Part shown: positions 18,958-27,251 of the stretch, in pieces | How positions within the stretch are numbered: the first letter of the stretch is position 1 | Layout: each line of letters begins with the position of its first letter | From: Thermanaerosceptrum fracticalcis | GTDB lineage: Bacteria > Bacillota > Peptococcia > DRI-13 | Direction of reading: 5' to 3' | Assembly: GCF_000746025.2 (NCBI RefSeq) | Contig: NZ_CP045798.1 | Location: forward strand, 1,970,501-2,034,500 | DNA: 64,000 bases | Program-made: the position numbers and the translations under genes | The notes under the pieces: model-generated | Databases searched by the model: none | Told to the model about the DNA's origin: nothing | Seen by the model: only the letters and a program-made list of their open reading frames with translations

Positions 18958-18986
18958 AGTATAATGGGGTGAGTTTTACTTGTCAA
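18958..18986 (-). promoter_or_regulatory. Sigma-A promoter of the T-box leader
   Basis: TTGACA (18986-18981), a 17-bp spacer and TATACT (18963-18958) on the minus strand: a near-consensus promoter placed just before Stem I. Its quality argues that the T-box is still transcribed. Confidence 0.85.
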
Positions 18987-19091
18987 TTATAAATTGGTAA
19001 AATTTATAATGAAATTAGTAATATAATAGACAATAAGATAATACTTAAACAGAAATACCCCTTATGGGGTATTTCTGTTAATTTATTATAA

Positions 19092-19859
19092 TTACCAGCG
19101 CCTGGAGCTGCCTCCTCCTCCGCCGGAACCTCCACCCCCGCCAAAGCCACCGCCTCCACCGCCTCTTCCTCCGCCGCGCATGAGCATGCTAAGGATTAGG
19201 CTGAGGAAGAAGCCGTTCATAAAACGGTAATCAAGCCACAAGAGGAGTAATAAGAAGATAATACCGGCGGTTTTAGCCCAGCCCGGCAGAGGCGCACTTT
19301 CCCGTTGGGTGCTGCGTACTTTCTGAGGATTTTTGATTTCAAGATTCACCTGGTATTCTTTGGCCGTTTCCTGAACCAGAGCCAAATACCCGTTTAAAAT
19401 ACCCGTATCAAATTCCCCTTTTTGAAAATAAGGGATCATATACTCGTCCTGAATACGACCGGTCTTACCGTCAGGCAGAGCGCCTTCCAGCCCATAGCCC
19501 ACTTCTATCCTGGATACTCGATCCTGGAGAGCCACCAGTAAAAGAACGCCGTTATTCAACTGCTTGTCCCCGATTCCCCACTGCCTGAGGATAGCCAGAG
19601 CATACTCCTCCGGAGAATAGCCCTCTAATGTGTTGACAGTAACAACAACGACCTGGGCCTTAGTCTTCCGCTCCAGCTCAGCAGAGGTTTGTATAATGGT
19701 TCGTTCCGTGCCCTCACTCAAGATGTTGGCTTTATCCAGTACATAGAAATTACTACCGGGACTGGGAATAGGCGGGTTAGCCGGCCAGGCGGGAAGAGAC
19801 CAGACTATAAGGCTGAGTAAAACCAAAACCAGAAGGGTTAATCTTTTCATCCGGTTCAT
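19092..19859 (-). CDS. TPM-domain membrane protein (YgcG/Psb32-like)
   Basis: 255 residues. A signal peptide (LTLLVLVLLSLIVWSLPAWP) precedes a TPM domain of about 130 residues: DKANILSEGTERTIIQTSAELERKTKAQVVVVTV, YALAILRQWGIGDKQLNNGVLLLVAL and RIEVGYGLEG. One membrane span follows near residue 200. The last 30 residues are almost all Gly with Arg and Ser, ending GGSSRRW. The TPM domain faces outward. Function is not settled; envelope stress or protein quality-control roles are proposed. It forms a pair with the LemA gene, 22 bases upstream. Confidence 0.88.
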   Translation of the reverse strand: MNRMKRLTLLVLVLLSLIVWSLPAWPANPPIPSPGSNFYVLDKANILSEGTERTIIQTSAELERKTKAQVVVVTVNTLEGYSPEEYALAILRQWGIGDKQLNNGVLLLVALQDRVSRIEVGYGLEGALPDGKTGRIQDEYMIPYFQKGEFDTGILNGYLALVQETAKEYQVNLEIKNPQKVRSTQRESAPLPGWAKTAGIIFLLLLLWLDYRFMNGFFLSLILSMLMRGGGRGGGGGGFGGGGGSGGGGGSSRRW

Positions 19860-19881
19860 TCCCTTCTTTCAAAAAAATTCT

Positions 19882-20439
19882 TTATTTGCCAAAGTTAACC
19901 TTGGGCACGGCTTTAGCGTCCTCGGCAGCTCTAAAGTATTCTTTGGCGTCAAAGCCGAAAATACCGGCATAGATATTGGTAGGAAAACGTTTAATCCTGG
20001 CATTATACACCTGTACTGCTTCGTTATAGTCTTTACGGGCTACGGCTATCCGGTTCTCCGTACCGGCCAGTTCATCCTGTAAAGCCCGGAAATTGGCATC
20101 AGATTTTAATTGGGGATAGTTTTCGGCAATGGCTAACAACCTTCCCAAAGCGCCTGTCAGCGCCTGATCGGCCTGGGCGGCCTGTCCAACAGTCTGGGCA
20201 CCGGCCAGTTTAGCCCTTGCTTCGGCTACCTGTGTAAAAATCTCCTTTTCCTGAGCGGCAAAGCCCTTCACCGTCTCTACCAGATTGGGAATCAAATCGG
20301 CACGGCGCTGAAGTTGGTTTTCCACCTGGCTCCATTTGCCGTTAACATTCTCCTCCAAGCTAACCAAACTATTATATCCGGAAATCATCATCATCCCTAA
20401 AACAACAATAATCGCTACGGGAATTAACCATTTCTTCAT
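19882..20439 (-). CDS. lemA: LemA family protein
   Basis: 185 residues. One N-terminal membrane anchor (WLIPVAIIVVLGMMMISGYNSLVSL) precedes a helical coiled-coil domain with the family's EENVNGKWSQVENQLQRRADLIPNLVETVKGFA and ENYPQLKSDANFRALQDELAGTENRIAVARKDYNEAVQVYN. LemA proteins are mostly exposed outside the membrane and often paired with TPM proteins, as here. The function is unknown. Length and start are normal, with AAGGAGG upstream. Confidence 0.92.
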   Translation of the reverse strand: MKKWLIPVAIIVVLGMMMISGYNSLVSLEENVNGKWSQVENQLQRRADLIPNLVETVKGFAAQEKEIFTQVAEARAKLAGAQTVGQAAQADQALTGALGRLLAIAENYPQLKSDANFRALQDELAGTENRIAVARKDYNEAVQVYNARIKRFPTNIYAGIFGFDAKEYFRAAEDAKAVPKVNFGK

Positions 20440-20617
20440 GGTTTTCAGCCTCCTTTAGTATAAACAACTTTTTTGTCCATCTTTGACCTTTCGGGCCTAA
20501 TTAAAGAGTACCATTACTTATTGTATTGTGCAAGGAAAACCTCCAGTCTCCGTACAGGTTTTTCAGGTAGATATATGGGCAGCGAAGCCATGAAACAAGA
20601 GGCTGGTTATGATTGGT

Positions 20618-20653
20618 AATAGAAAACTCCCTACAAGTAGGGAGTTTTCTATT
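20618..20653. terminator. Bidirectional hairpin terminator
   Basis: AATAGAAAACTCCCTAC (20618-20634) pairs perfectly with GTAGGGAGTTTTCTATT (20637-20653). The arm contains its own T run. It overlaps the stop of the LUD gene and serves as its terminator. Confidence 0.8.
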
Positions 20654-21296
20654 AGTATCCTAATTCCTCACCAACTACCAGAACTGTCATATCCGTTTGA
20701 CTGGGTTTTTTCCGAATAATAGTTGTTACATTACAAATCCTCGTAGCCCCCTGACAATCCATGCATACACCGGTTGTTGTACAGGGATTAGGCAAGCCAA
20801 TACGTTTATTATTCATAGGCGCCGCCCATAACTCGATTCTCTTCAGGGCGCTATCCACGTTTTCCACCACTTTGTTAATCCCTGCCACAACAATCACTTT
20901 TTGGGGACCATAAATCATGGCAGCCACCCGGTTCCCTACACCATCCACATTTACCAGCTCACCATCTAAGGTTAAAGCATTGGTGCTCGCTAGAAAGCAA
21001 TCAGCTGTCAACTGCTGTCGGCGAAGGGCTGCATTCTCCTCCGGACTTAAGTGCGGTAAATTGTGAATAAAAAGCTTATGACCCCTTTTTTTCAGGTCAT
21101 CCGTGATATTGAGCTCATCTCGTATAGTGACCGTGCCACCGATACCTACGCTTGCTCCCGTAGGAATCAACTCCAGAATTCTTTGACGGACTGCTTCTTT
21201 GTCAGGTAGATATTCCGCAGCAAAATGATTCTTTTTCAATGCCTCTACAACCTTTTTCCCCAGCGTCTCCCGGTGCCACTCCTTAGGTGTTGTCAT
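20652..21296 (-). CDS. LUD-domain protein (LutC-like)
   Basis: 214 residues. LUD-domain proteins belong with lactate-utilisation enzymes (LutB/LutC) but stand-alone members have no proven reaction. Visible: VGIGGTVTIRDELNI, the DCFLASTNALTLDGELVNVDGVGNRVAAMIYGP core, and a C-terminal Cys cluster CTTTGVCMDCQGATRICN (about residues 172-190) that could hold a metal or cluster. The start at 21296 has AAGGAG nine bases upstream; an apparent extension to 21356 lacks one. It is monocistronic. Confidence 0.88.
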   Translation of the reverse strand: MTTPKEWHRETLGKKVVEALKKNHFAAEYLPDKEAVRQRILELIPTGASVGIGGTVTIRDELNITDDLKKRGHKLFIHNLPHLSPEENAALRRQQLTADCFLASTNALTLDGELVNVDGVGNRVAAMIYGPQKVIVVAGINKVVENVDSALKRIELWAAPMNNKRIGLPNPCTTTGVCMDCQGATRICNVTTIIRKKPSQTDMTVLVVGEELGY

Positions 21297-21516
21297 AATC
21301 TTCACTCCTTCGTCCATCGTTAGTTGTTCAAAGAAATTATAAGCAAAGCAACTCAATTATTTGTTTATTTTCTTTCTACACTTTTTGCCCTACTCCTCTA
21401 GGTTGGAAATATTTTAAAGATTTTTTGTCATATTTTCCCGGGAAATATCTAAGTTTAAATAATACCATTCTTGGCGTATAATCATAAGTGAAAATTAGCA
21501 ACAAGAGGTGTTTGTA

Positions 21517-22182
21517 TTGCTAAAGTCACTCCTCTACTTTCTGGGAATTTTGCCTTACCGCATACGAGTAAAAATCGTGCGCTTTCTAACTAAAAAATTA
21601 ATAGACTATTATGCCGACCTCAAGATAACGGGTCTGGAAAATATACCGGAAGAAACTGTCATTTTTGTCTGTAACCATCTCTCTAATGCCGATGGTATTA
21701 TTTTTCGCGATATCCTGGCTCACCGGCATGTGGTTTTTATGGCAGGAGTCAAACTGCAGGGCGAATACCTGACTAACCTGGTTTTAGAGACGATAGACCA
21801 TATTTCCATTCACCCTAATCAACCGGACCGCAAGGCCTTAAAAGAAGCTATTGAGGCTTCCCGGGGAGGTAAGGACATCTTTATCTTCCCTGAAGGTACA
21901 CGAAGCCGAACCGGAAAGATGATTGAAGGACGTTCAGGGGTTTTGTTGATTGCTAAGCAGGCGGGAGTACCCCTGGTTCCCGTTGGTATCTGGGGGTCAG
22001 AAAAACTTCTCCCTATCCAAAGCGGCAAAATGGACCAGGAATGGTTCCAAAAAGCTCAAGTGAACGTTGTCTTTGGCCAGCCCTTTACCTTAACAGAACT
22101 GGATGAGGAAAAAGCGATTGAAAGTCTCATGAAAAGAATTGCCCGGCTGCTGCCGGAAGACTACCGGGGGATATACTTATAG
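21517..22182 (+). CDS. plsC: 1-acyl-sn-glycerol-3-phosphate acyltransferase
   Basis: 221 residues. It transfers an acyl chain to lysophosphatidate at the membrane. Motif I is atypical: the usual His-x4-Asp appears as NHLSNADG near residues 50-57. Motif III is FPEGTRSRTGKM and motif IV VPLVPVGIWGSEKL. A hydrophobic N-terminus fits membrane association. A TTG at 21517 is taken as start, eight bases after AAGAGG; GTG at 21508 is the alternative. It is a single gene, followed by a TAGTTGG repeat tract. Confidence 0.88.
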   Translation: MLKSLLYFLGILPYRIRVKIVRFLTKKLIDYYADLKITGLENIPEETVIFVCNHLSNADGIIFRDILAHRHVVFMAGVKLQGEYLTNLVLETIDHISIHPNQPDRKALKEAIEASRGGKDIFIFPEGTRSRTGKMIEGRSGVLLIAKQAGVPLVPVGIWGSEKLLPIQSGKMDQEWFQKAQVNVVFGQPFTLTELDEEKAIESLMKRIARLLPEDYRGIYL

Positions 22183-22205
22183 TTGGTAGTTGATAGTTGG
22201 TAGTA
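22182..22205. repeat. TAGTTGG-type repeat tract
   Basis: TAGTTGGTAGTTGATAGTTGGTAG lies directly after the plsC stop. It is one of five tracts of the same 7-mer family in this window (also near 6178, 17333, 26206 and 47995). Confidence 0.75.
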
Positions 22206-22233
22206 TGTTTAGCAAAATATCGGAGAAATACAC

Positions 22234-22261
22234 AAAAAAAGGCGCTCCCGAAGAAGCACCT
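22234..22261 (-). terminator. Terminator of the DUF378 gene
   Basis: On the minus strand AGGTGCT (22261-22255) pairs with AGCGCCT (22246-22240, one G-U pair), followed by seven T. Confidence 0.75.
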
Positions 22262-22278
22262 CTTTTTTATTCCCTGGT

Positions 22279-22497
22279 TTATCTGCGGTCACGATTGCCA
22301 ATACGGTTACCCACACGGTTGCCCAGGAGGAAAGTAATAGAATAAAGTCCTGCTAAGCCCACCAGGGAGTAAACAATCCTGCTGAGCAAAGAAGTCTGAC
22401 CTCCAAACAGGGCTGCCACCAGGTCAAAATTAAATAGACCAATGAGTCCCCAGTTTAAAGCGCCGATGATTACCAACAATAAAGCTATGGTATCCAT
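22279..22497 (-). CDS. DUF378 family membrane protein (YuzA-like)
   Basis: 72 residues with two membrane spans: IALLLVIIGALNWGLIGLFNF and IVYSLVGLAGLYSITFLLG. The motif GALNWGLIGLFNFDLVAALFGG defines DUF378. The C-terminus is an Arg/Asn/Gly repeat, RVGNRIGNRDRR. Function unknown. It is monocistronic with its own terminator. Confidence 0.9.
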   Translation of the reverse strand: MDTIALLLVIIGALNWGLIGLFNFDLVAALFGGQTSLLSRIVYSLVGLAGLYSITFLLGNRVGNRIGNRDRR

Positions 22498-22565
22498 CTA
22501 ATTCACTCCTCAAAATTAAAATGATGTTCTAACCATAGCTTGCTTAATTTTTTTGCTTTTTATAC

Positions 22566-23435
22566 CTATTTTTTCCTCAATATAAAGACACTGCCCATGA
22601 TTAAACTGCTTCCCAGCCACTGAGCCCCGGTAAGCTGTTCTTGAAGAAATATAAAAACCAGGAACAAAGTGATGGGAATCTCTGCAACTGCTACGATAGA
22701 TGCTTTAGTGGCCCCCAGATAAGCTATCCCCTTTAAAGCAAAAAAAGTTGGCAGTAATGATGTTATGATGGTTAATAAAAGACCCAGCAGCCATACAGTA
22801 GAAGTAATATCCCTCCACTCCGCTAACCTACCAAAGACGATAAACAAGGTTAAAGCCAGTGCAGCTGCAAAATGCTCTGCTAAAGCAAGATCTAAAGGGT
22901 CATTGTTCCGGACAAGCCTTTCGCTTAAAAGTGTTAAAACAGTAGCACCTGCCGCAGCAGCCAAACAAAGAATCACCCCTGCTCCCCGGAATAAGCCGAA
23001 GCCTGTTTCAAATACCTGGCAGGTAAGGACTACCCCCGCTATGGCTAGATATAAGGCTATGGTTTTAGACCTGGTAAATTTCTCCCCATAAAACCACCTG
23101 GCGCCCAGAGCCACAAAAATGGGATAAGTAAAAAAGATTAAAGTAGCAAGACTGCCTGGTAAGTATTGTAAAGCCAGGGTATAACAAATAGCCATGGAGG
23201 TGTAGCCGAAGATACCGATGGAACATAACAACGGCAAATTCTCTTTTAATTCTAATACCCTTTTCCAGCGCAAGAAAAGAAGAAGGAGGATAAAACCCAA
23301 ACTGGTAGTACTCTGGGCTAAGAGTACTTGCCACGGTGTAGCTCCTGCTTTATAGGCATTGATGACAATTACGGCCGTAGAACCGTATCCCAAGGCAGAA
23401 AGAAGTGTAAACACAATACCCAATTTGCTTTGCAT
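22566..23435 (-). CDS. EamA/DMT-superfamily permease
   Basis: 289 residues with about ten membrane spans arranged as two EamA repeats of five, the standard drug/metabolite transporter layout. The second repeat ends with GATKASIVAVAEIPITLFLVFIFLQEQLTGAQWLGSSLIMGSVF, typical of the family. The substrate is not readable; metabolite export is common. The ATG at 23435 follows GGGGGA; the frame continues to 23486 into the end of mobA without a better site. It probably shares a transcript with mobA and fdhD. Confidence 0.88.
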   Translation of the reverse strand: MQSKLGIVFTLLSALGYGSTAVIVINAYKAGATPWQVLLAQSTTSLGFILLLLFLRWKRVLELKENLPLLCSIGIFGYTSMAICYTLALQYLPGSLATLIFFTYPIFVALGARWFYGEKFTRSKTIALYLAIAGVVLTCQVFETGFGLFRGAGVILCLAAAAGATVLTLLSERLVRNNDPLDLALAEHFAAALALTLFIVFGRLAEWRDITSTVWLLGLLLTIITSLLPTFFALKGIAYLGATKASIVAVAEIPITLFLVFIFLQEQLTGAQWLGSSLIMGSVFILRKK

Positions 23436-23455
23436 ATTTCCCCCAGCCTTATGTC

Positions 23456-24043
23456 TTAAAAGGATGAACCTCGATAGGACTCCCAATCTTCAGGTGTATT
23501 AATATTTAAAAAATATTCACTTTCCCCCAGTTTTTCCGCTATCTCTTCATGGGTGACGGCGTTAACTTTCAAATAAGGATAAATGGCCGTAATCTTGCGC
23601 TGGCCTGCTTTGAGGACCTCTTCAATTACACTGAGGCAACTCTGATGATAGAGGGCCAGCAGCGGTTCATAACAACCTCTCACCTGAGGTACCACCACCT
23701 GATACCCCGGTGCCCTCAGGGCCAGAATCTTGACCAGTTCCCCTTTAAAGCGGGGCATATCACAGGCCATACAAAAATTGTATTCAGTCCTGGAGGCCCG
23801 TAAACCGGCATATATTCCCCCCAAAGGCCCTCCATCCGGGTAGATGTCCGGAATTACCAGGCAGTCCCTGAAGTCATATTCATTCTTCCCGGCAACAATA
23901 ATTACCTGGGTGCATGATTTACGCAGTTCATCCACTATCTTTTCCAGCATTGTCACCGGGCCACAGGGAAGCAAAGCTTTGTTAAAGTTCATACGTGTAC
24001 TTTTGCCCCCTGCCAGGACAATTCCCGTTACCTGCACAGTCAT
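23456..24043 (-). CDS. mobA: Molybdenum cofactor guanylyltransferase
   Basis: 195 residues. It attaches GMP to Mo/W-molybdopterin to make the bis-MGD cofactor that formate dehydrogenase needs. The nucleotide-binding GIVLAGGKSTRMNFNKALLPC is at the N-terminus, then PDGGPLGGIYAGL and CDMPRF. The start overlaps the fdhD stop by one base (TGATG), so the two are coupled. The pairing with fdhD fits the Sec formate dehydrogenase at 36035. Confidence 0.93.
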   Translation of the reverse strand: MTVQVTGIVLAGGKSTRMNFNKALLPCGPVTMLEKIVDELRKSCTQVIIVAGKNEYDFRDCLVIPDIYPDGGPLGGIYAGLRASRTEYNFCMACDMPRFKGELVKILALRAPGYQVVVPQVRGCYEPLLALYHQSCLSVIEEVLKAGQRKITAIYPYLKVNAVTHEEIAEKLGESEYFLNINTPEDWESYRGSSF

Positions 24044-24810
24044 CACTCAATTCTTGTATAATGCGTATACACATTGGCCTTATTGCCCCGGGTAAACCCC
24101 ACCAGGGTTATGCCTACCTCTTCCGCCAGTTGTATGGCTAAAGAAGTGGGCGCTGAACGGGAAACGATAACCGGCACCCCCATCCTCCTTGCTTTGCCGA
24201 TGATTTCCGAGGAGATACGCCCGCTCAGATAAAGAATTTTTTCCCTTGAATCGAGTTTATTAAGTACATAGTAACCGAATAGTTTGTCTACGGCATTATG
24301 CCTGCCCACATCTTCTCTGAATATGAAAGAACCCGGTATTTGCAGGGCTGCACTGTGCACACCGCCCGTTTTTAAGAAAACCTGAGACTTTCTTTGCAGT
24401 ATATTCATGGCAGAAAATATTTCTTCCACTTTGACCTTCATTAAAATAGAGACAGAGTCGTGTTGTCTAACATCATTAAGCTGAAAAAAGCTGGTTCCTT
24501 TACCACACCCAGAAGTGACATAACGCTTTCCCCAGGCCTGCAGGTTTACCAGATTGGCGGCAGCAGTGCTTATGCTGGCAATCCCTCTCTTTTCATCCAA
24601 ATTAACCTCAAGTTCTTCCCCCTTGTGCATCAGTCCCTCTCCCAGCACATAACCAACAGCCAGTTCGTCAAGATGAGAGGGAGAACATAATAAAGTGACT
24701 ATCTCCACGTCATTGAGGACAATCGTGAGAGGTCTTTCTTCCGCCACCCAGTCCACTGTTTCACTCTTTTTTTGAGAAATATACTTTCTGATACCAACTT
24801 CTTTAATCAT
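24043..24810 (-). CDS. fdhD: Formate dehydrogenase sulfur carrier protein
   Basis: 255 residues. FdhD takes sulfur from a cysteine desulfurase and sulfurates the Mo-bis-MGD of formate dehydrogenase. Seen: ERPLTIVLNDVEIVTLLCSP near residue 24, YVTSGCGKGTSF near 97 with the active-site Cys (the second Cys of the E. coli CxxC is absent), GGVHSAALQ, FREDVGRHNAVDKLFGY and LSGRISSEIIGKARRMGVPVIVSRSAPTSLA. A 45-bp tandem duplication covers its start and ribosome binding site. Confidence 0.95.
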   Translation of the reverse strand: MIKEVGIRKYISQKKSETVDWVAEERPLTIVLNDVEIVTLLCSPSHLDELAVGYVLGEGLMHKGEELEVNLDEKRGIASISTAAANLVNLQAWGKRYVTSGCGKGTSFFQLNDVRQHDSVSILMKVKVEEIFSAMNILQRKSQVFLKTGGVHSAALQIPGSFIFREDVGRHNAVDKLFGYYVLNKLDSREKILYLSGRISSEIIGKARRMGVPVIVSRSAPTSLAIQLAEEVGITLVGFTRGNKANVYTHYTRIE

Positions 24811-24873
24811 TTACTCTCACCCAAAAACCTTTCTGATACCAACTTCTTTAATCATTTACTCTCACCCAAAAAC
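24784..24873. repeat. 45-bp tandem duplication over the fdhD start
   Basis: Bases 24784-24828 and 24829-24873 are identical 45-mers. Each carries the fdhD ribosome binding site, ATG and first nine codons. The upstream copy therefore encodes a 12-codon minigene, MIKEVGIRKVFG then TGA, ending shortly before the true start. The unit is a multiple of three but the stop prevents fusion. Confidence 0.95.
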
Positions 24874-24878
24874 CCGCC

Positions 24879-25469
24879 TTATCCTTTGTGCACATCAGCA
24901 AACCACTTATCTTCCCGCGTAAACCCTTGATAATTTTCGATATAGTTAAGGGTATCATTCACATCCCCTGTGACATAGTACAGGTTACGGCTTTGAGGTT
25001 TGGCAAACTTCTCATGAATGATCTTTTCAAATAACTCTACCAGGTCATCGTAGAAGCCGCTAACATTAAGTATCACAATGGGTTTGTCATGATAACCCAG
25101 CTGTTTCAAGGTAATGATTTCCAATAACTCCTCTAAAGTGCCGAATCCGCCGGGCAAAGCAATAAAAGCATCCGCACGCTCATCCATGATGGCTTTTCTT
25201 TCACGTAAGCCTTTAGTGATAAAGATTTCATCACAGGTATCGTAAACGATTCCCCTAATATTAAGGGCTTCAGGAATTACTCCTATTACCTTCCCCCCTG
25301 CTTCATGCAGGGCTTTGGCCGTAGCGCCCATCAGGCCCACAGTACCTGCACCAAAAATCAGGTCATACTTCCTCTTCCCCATTTCCCTTCCCAACTCAGC
25401 TGCTGCGCGAAAATACTTTTCGTCAATGGCACAACTGGATGAACTATAGACACAAATTGCTTTGGCCAT
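24879..25469 (-). CDS. LOG family protein (cytokinin riboside 5'-monophosphate phosphoribohydrolase-like)
   Basis: 196 residues. LOG enzymes cleave the N-glycosidic bond of nucleoside 5'-monophosphates. The signature PGGFGTLEELLEIITLKQLGYHDKPI is near residues 96-121, after IFGAGTVGLMGATAKALHEAGGKVIGVIP. The start at 25469 gives MAKAICVYSSSSCAIDE with a weak GGCGGAAA site; a longer frame to 25505 is less likely. Physiological substrate is unknown in bacteria of this type. Confidence 0.9.
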   Translation of the reverse strand: MAKAICVYSSSSCAIDEKYFRAAAELGREMGKRKYDLIFGAGTVGLMGATAKALHEAGGKVIGVIPEALNIRGIVYDTCDEIFITKGLRERKAIMDERADAFIALPGGFGTLEELLEIITLKQLGYHDKPIVILNVSGFYDDLVELFEKIIHEKFAKPQSRNLYYVTGDVNDTLNYIENYQGFTREDKWFADVHKG

Positions 25470-25590
25470 AATTTTTCCGCCTTTCTTTGAAAACCTAAGC
25501 AACATCCTGAATCATTAATACTTTTTAATTCTACCACATACTGCATCATTTTCTTTTTGATATAATGTTTAATAAATCATCTTCAAGGAT

Positions 25591-26211
25591 GTGTTGTTCT
25601 TGCAGCACTTTAGAATTAAGCTGGAGCATCGACAAGCAAATATCCTGGACCACCAGACTGCCATAAAATCAGCAGTCATTCTGCCCCTGGTCATTCATGA
25701 AGGCCAACCTTCCCTTTTGTTTGAAGTGCGCTCACAAGATTTAAAAGGACAGCCGGGTGAAATTTGCTTTCCCGGCGGCCATATTGAAGAAAATGATGCT
25801 TCGCCCCAGGAGGCCGCCCTGCGGGAAACCTGCGAGGAACTGGGGATCAAGAAAGAGCATTTGGCAGTATGGGGACCTCTTGATGTGCTCGTTACCCCTT
25901 TTCAGTTGATACTGTATCCTTTTGTCTGCGAAATTAAAGAGGGTACCAGGATAATTCCTAACAGTGAAGTAGACCATGTATTCTACGTTCCCTTAAGTTT
26001 CCTCCTTAACACCCAACCTTTAATCTATCAAATGGGGGTTAAAATCATCCCCGCTGAAAACTTCCCTTTCCAACTCATCCAAAATGGCAAAGCTTATAAC
26101 TGGCGTACGGGAAACTACCCAGTCTACTTTTACCTCTATGAAAACTATATCATTTGGGGCCTTACAGCTCGCATCGTGGCCCACTTCCTTGAGGTCATAA
26201 AGAGTTCGTAG
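25591..26211 (+). CDS. NUDIX hydrolase (CoA pyrophosphatase-like)
   Basis: About 206 residues. The Nudix box is present: GGHIEENDASPQEAALRETCEELGI near residues 61-85, preceded by LKGQPGEICFPGG, the UPF0035 segment typical of NudL/YeaB CoA pyrophosphatases. CoA or acyl-CoA cleavage to phosphopantetheine is the likely reaction. The start is uncertain: GTG 25591, TTG 25594 and TTG 25600 are all near AAGGA. It is followed by a degenerate TAGTTGG tract. Confidence 0.85.
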   Translation: MLFLQHFRIKLEHRQANILDHQTAIKSAVILPLVIHEGQPSLLFEVRSQDLKGQPGEICFPGGHIEENDASPQEAALRETCEELGIKKEHLAVWGPLDVLVTPFQLILYPFVCEIKEGTRIIPNSEVDHVFYVPLSFLLNTQPLIYQMGVKIIPAENFPFQLIQNGKAYNWRTGNYPVYFYLYENYIIWGLTARIVAHFLEVIKSS

Positions 26212-26298
26212 TTGGCAGTTGATAGTGGTAGTAGCGAGTGACGAGTATTGAGTAAAAAAATGGACTTTTTTCTTGCAACCGGTTAGATGATACCGGTC

Positions 26299-26372
26299 GA
26301 CCTTTATGGTTTTTACAACGGTCGGGCCAATATCGAAAACCGAATTGATGAACTCAAAGAAGGTTATTTAGG
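26299..26372 (+). pseudogene. IS1380-like transposase remnant
   Basis: About 24 codons read DLYGFYNGRANIENRIDELKEG, the conserved Y-x2-R-x2-I-E-x2-I-x-E-L-K end motif of IS1380-type DDE transposases. There is no start and the frame degrades on both sides. A TAGTTGG-type tract lies just upstream. Confidence 0.65.
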
Positions 26373-26385
26373 GTCAGCATGTGTA

Positions 26386-26856
26386 TTATCTCATCTCCTG
26401 GTTGTTTTCAAGAGCCGGAAAGTCTAAACTTCCGGCTTGTAATTTTTGATAGATAATTTCAACTGCCCGCTTAATTTCAGTTGATAAAGGAAAACCAAAT
26501 GCAACCACCCGGGGCTGAATGCCGATAAAGTAAACTGCCGGAACTATTTCCTTGAGAGCACCGATAAAAAACGAGAGAGGCAGGTTATGCGTAGTCATAA
26601 TAAATTGCCCGGCAATATCTTTTTCAGAAAGAAGCCGAATGCTCCCCGGTTCAAGCCCCATTTCAGCGGCATCCACAACCACCACCACATCCGGCCTAAG
26701 TTCATTGACCACGTACAGGTAATTCTCAGGCGCCGGCCCGCCATTGATAACCTGCCAGCCCTGAAGCGGCGATTGCTCCAGGGTCCGGGCCAGTAGTGGC
26801 CCGGCCCCATCATCCCCCATCATGTCGTTGCCCACCGTGATAACAAGTCTCTTCAT
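26386..26856 (-). CDS. hycI: Hydrogenase maturation endopeptidase (HycI type)
   Basis: 156 residues. The protease removes the C-terminal tail of the hydrogenase large subunit after Ni insertion. VGNDMMGDDGAGPLLART at the N-terminus carries the Asp that binds Ni; VVVDAAEMGLEPGSIR and TTHNLPLSFFIGALKEIVP are the other family motifs. The start at 26856 overlaps the hycH stop by four bases. It is the last gene of the locus. The large subunit here ends at ...ERKYSPLKL, beyond DPCYSC. Confidence 0.92.
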   Translation of the reverse strand: MKRLVITVGNDMMGDDGAGPLLARTLEQSPLQGWQVINGGPAPENYLYVVNELRPDVVVVVDAAEMGLEPGSIRLLSEKDIAGQFIMTTHNLPLSFFIGALKEIVPAVYFIGIQPRVVAFGFPLSTEIKRAVEIIYQKLQAGSLDFPALENNQEMR

Positions 26857-27251
26857 AAAGACCGCACCACCAGATAGATTGCCGGTTCCCTTTCCATGGA
26901 CCACAGGAGCTGCAGCAGGCAGTCGACCCATTTTTTCTCTTCCGGTAGAAATACGGGAGCAGCGCTGGTCAAGGCTTTAATTAACGGCCGCACATGCTCT
27001 CTAGTTATTTCTACTTCTCCCCACTTGACTACACCTTCCATCTTACGCCTGGCCTCTGTTTGAGGAAGCTTCGCTATCCATTTTAAATACTCCTCCCGCG
27101 CCATATTCATAACGGGAGAAAAGCAGTCTACCACTCCCACATGATGACCGATGGCCAAGGCATAATATTCTAACTGCTTAACTTGGGGAGGGGCTTCCTT
27201 TTCGTCAACAAACTTTTTACTCAGCCGGTAAAATTCAACTTTACCCGACAT
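26853..27251 (-). CDS. hycH: Formate hydrogenlyase maturation protein (HycH type)
   Basis: 132 residues, matching HycH in length. The stretch VEFYRLSKKFVDE, then YYALAIGHHVGVVDCF, ARRKMEGVVKWGEVEI and the end EPAIYLVVRSL are readily aligned to E. coli HycH from memory. HycH is needed for assembly of the hydrogenase-3 large subunit. It overlaps hyfI by 11 bases and hycI by four. Its presence ties this cluster to the formate-hydrogenlyase branch of group 4 hydrogenases. Confidence 0.9.
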   Translation of the reverse strand: MSGKVEFYRLSKKFVDEKEAPPQVKQLEYYALAIGHHVGVVDCFSPVMNMAREEYLKWIAKLPQTEARRKMEGVVKWGEVEITREHVRPLIKALTSAAPVFLPEEKKWVDCLLQLLWSMEREPAIYLVVRSL

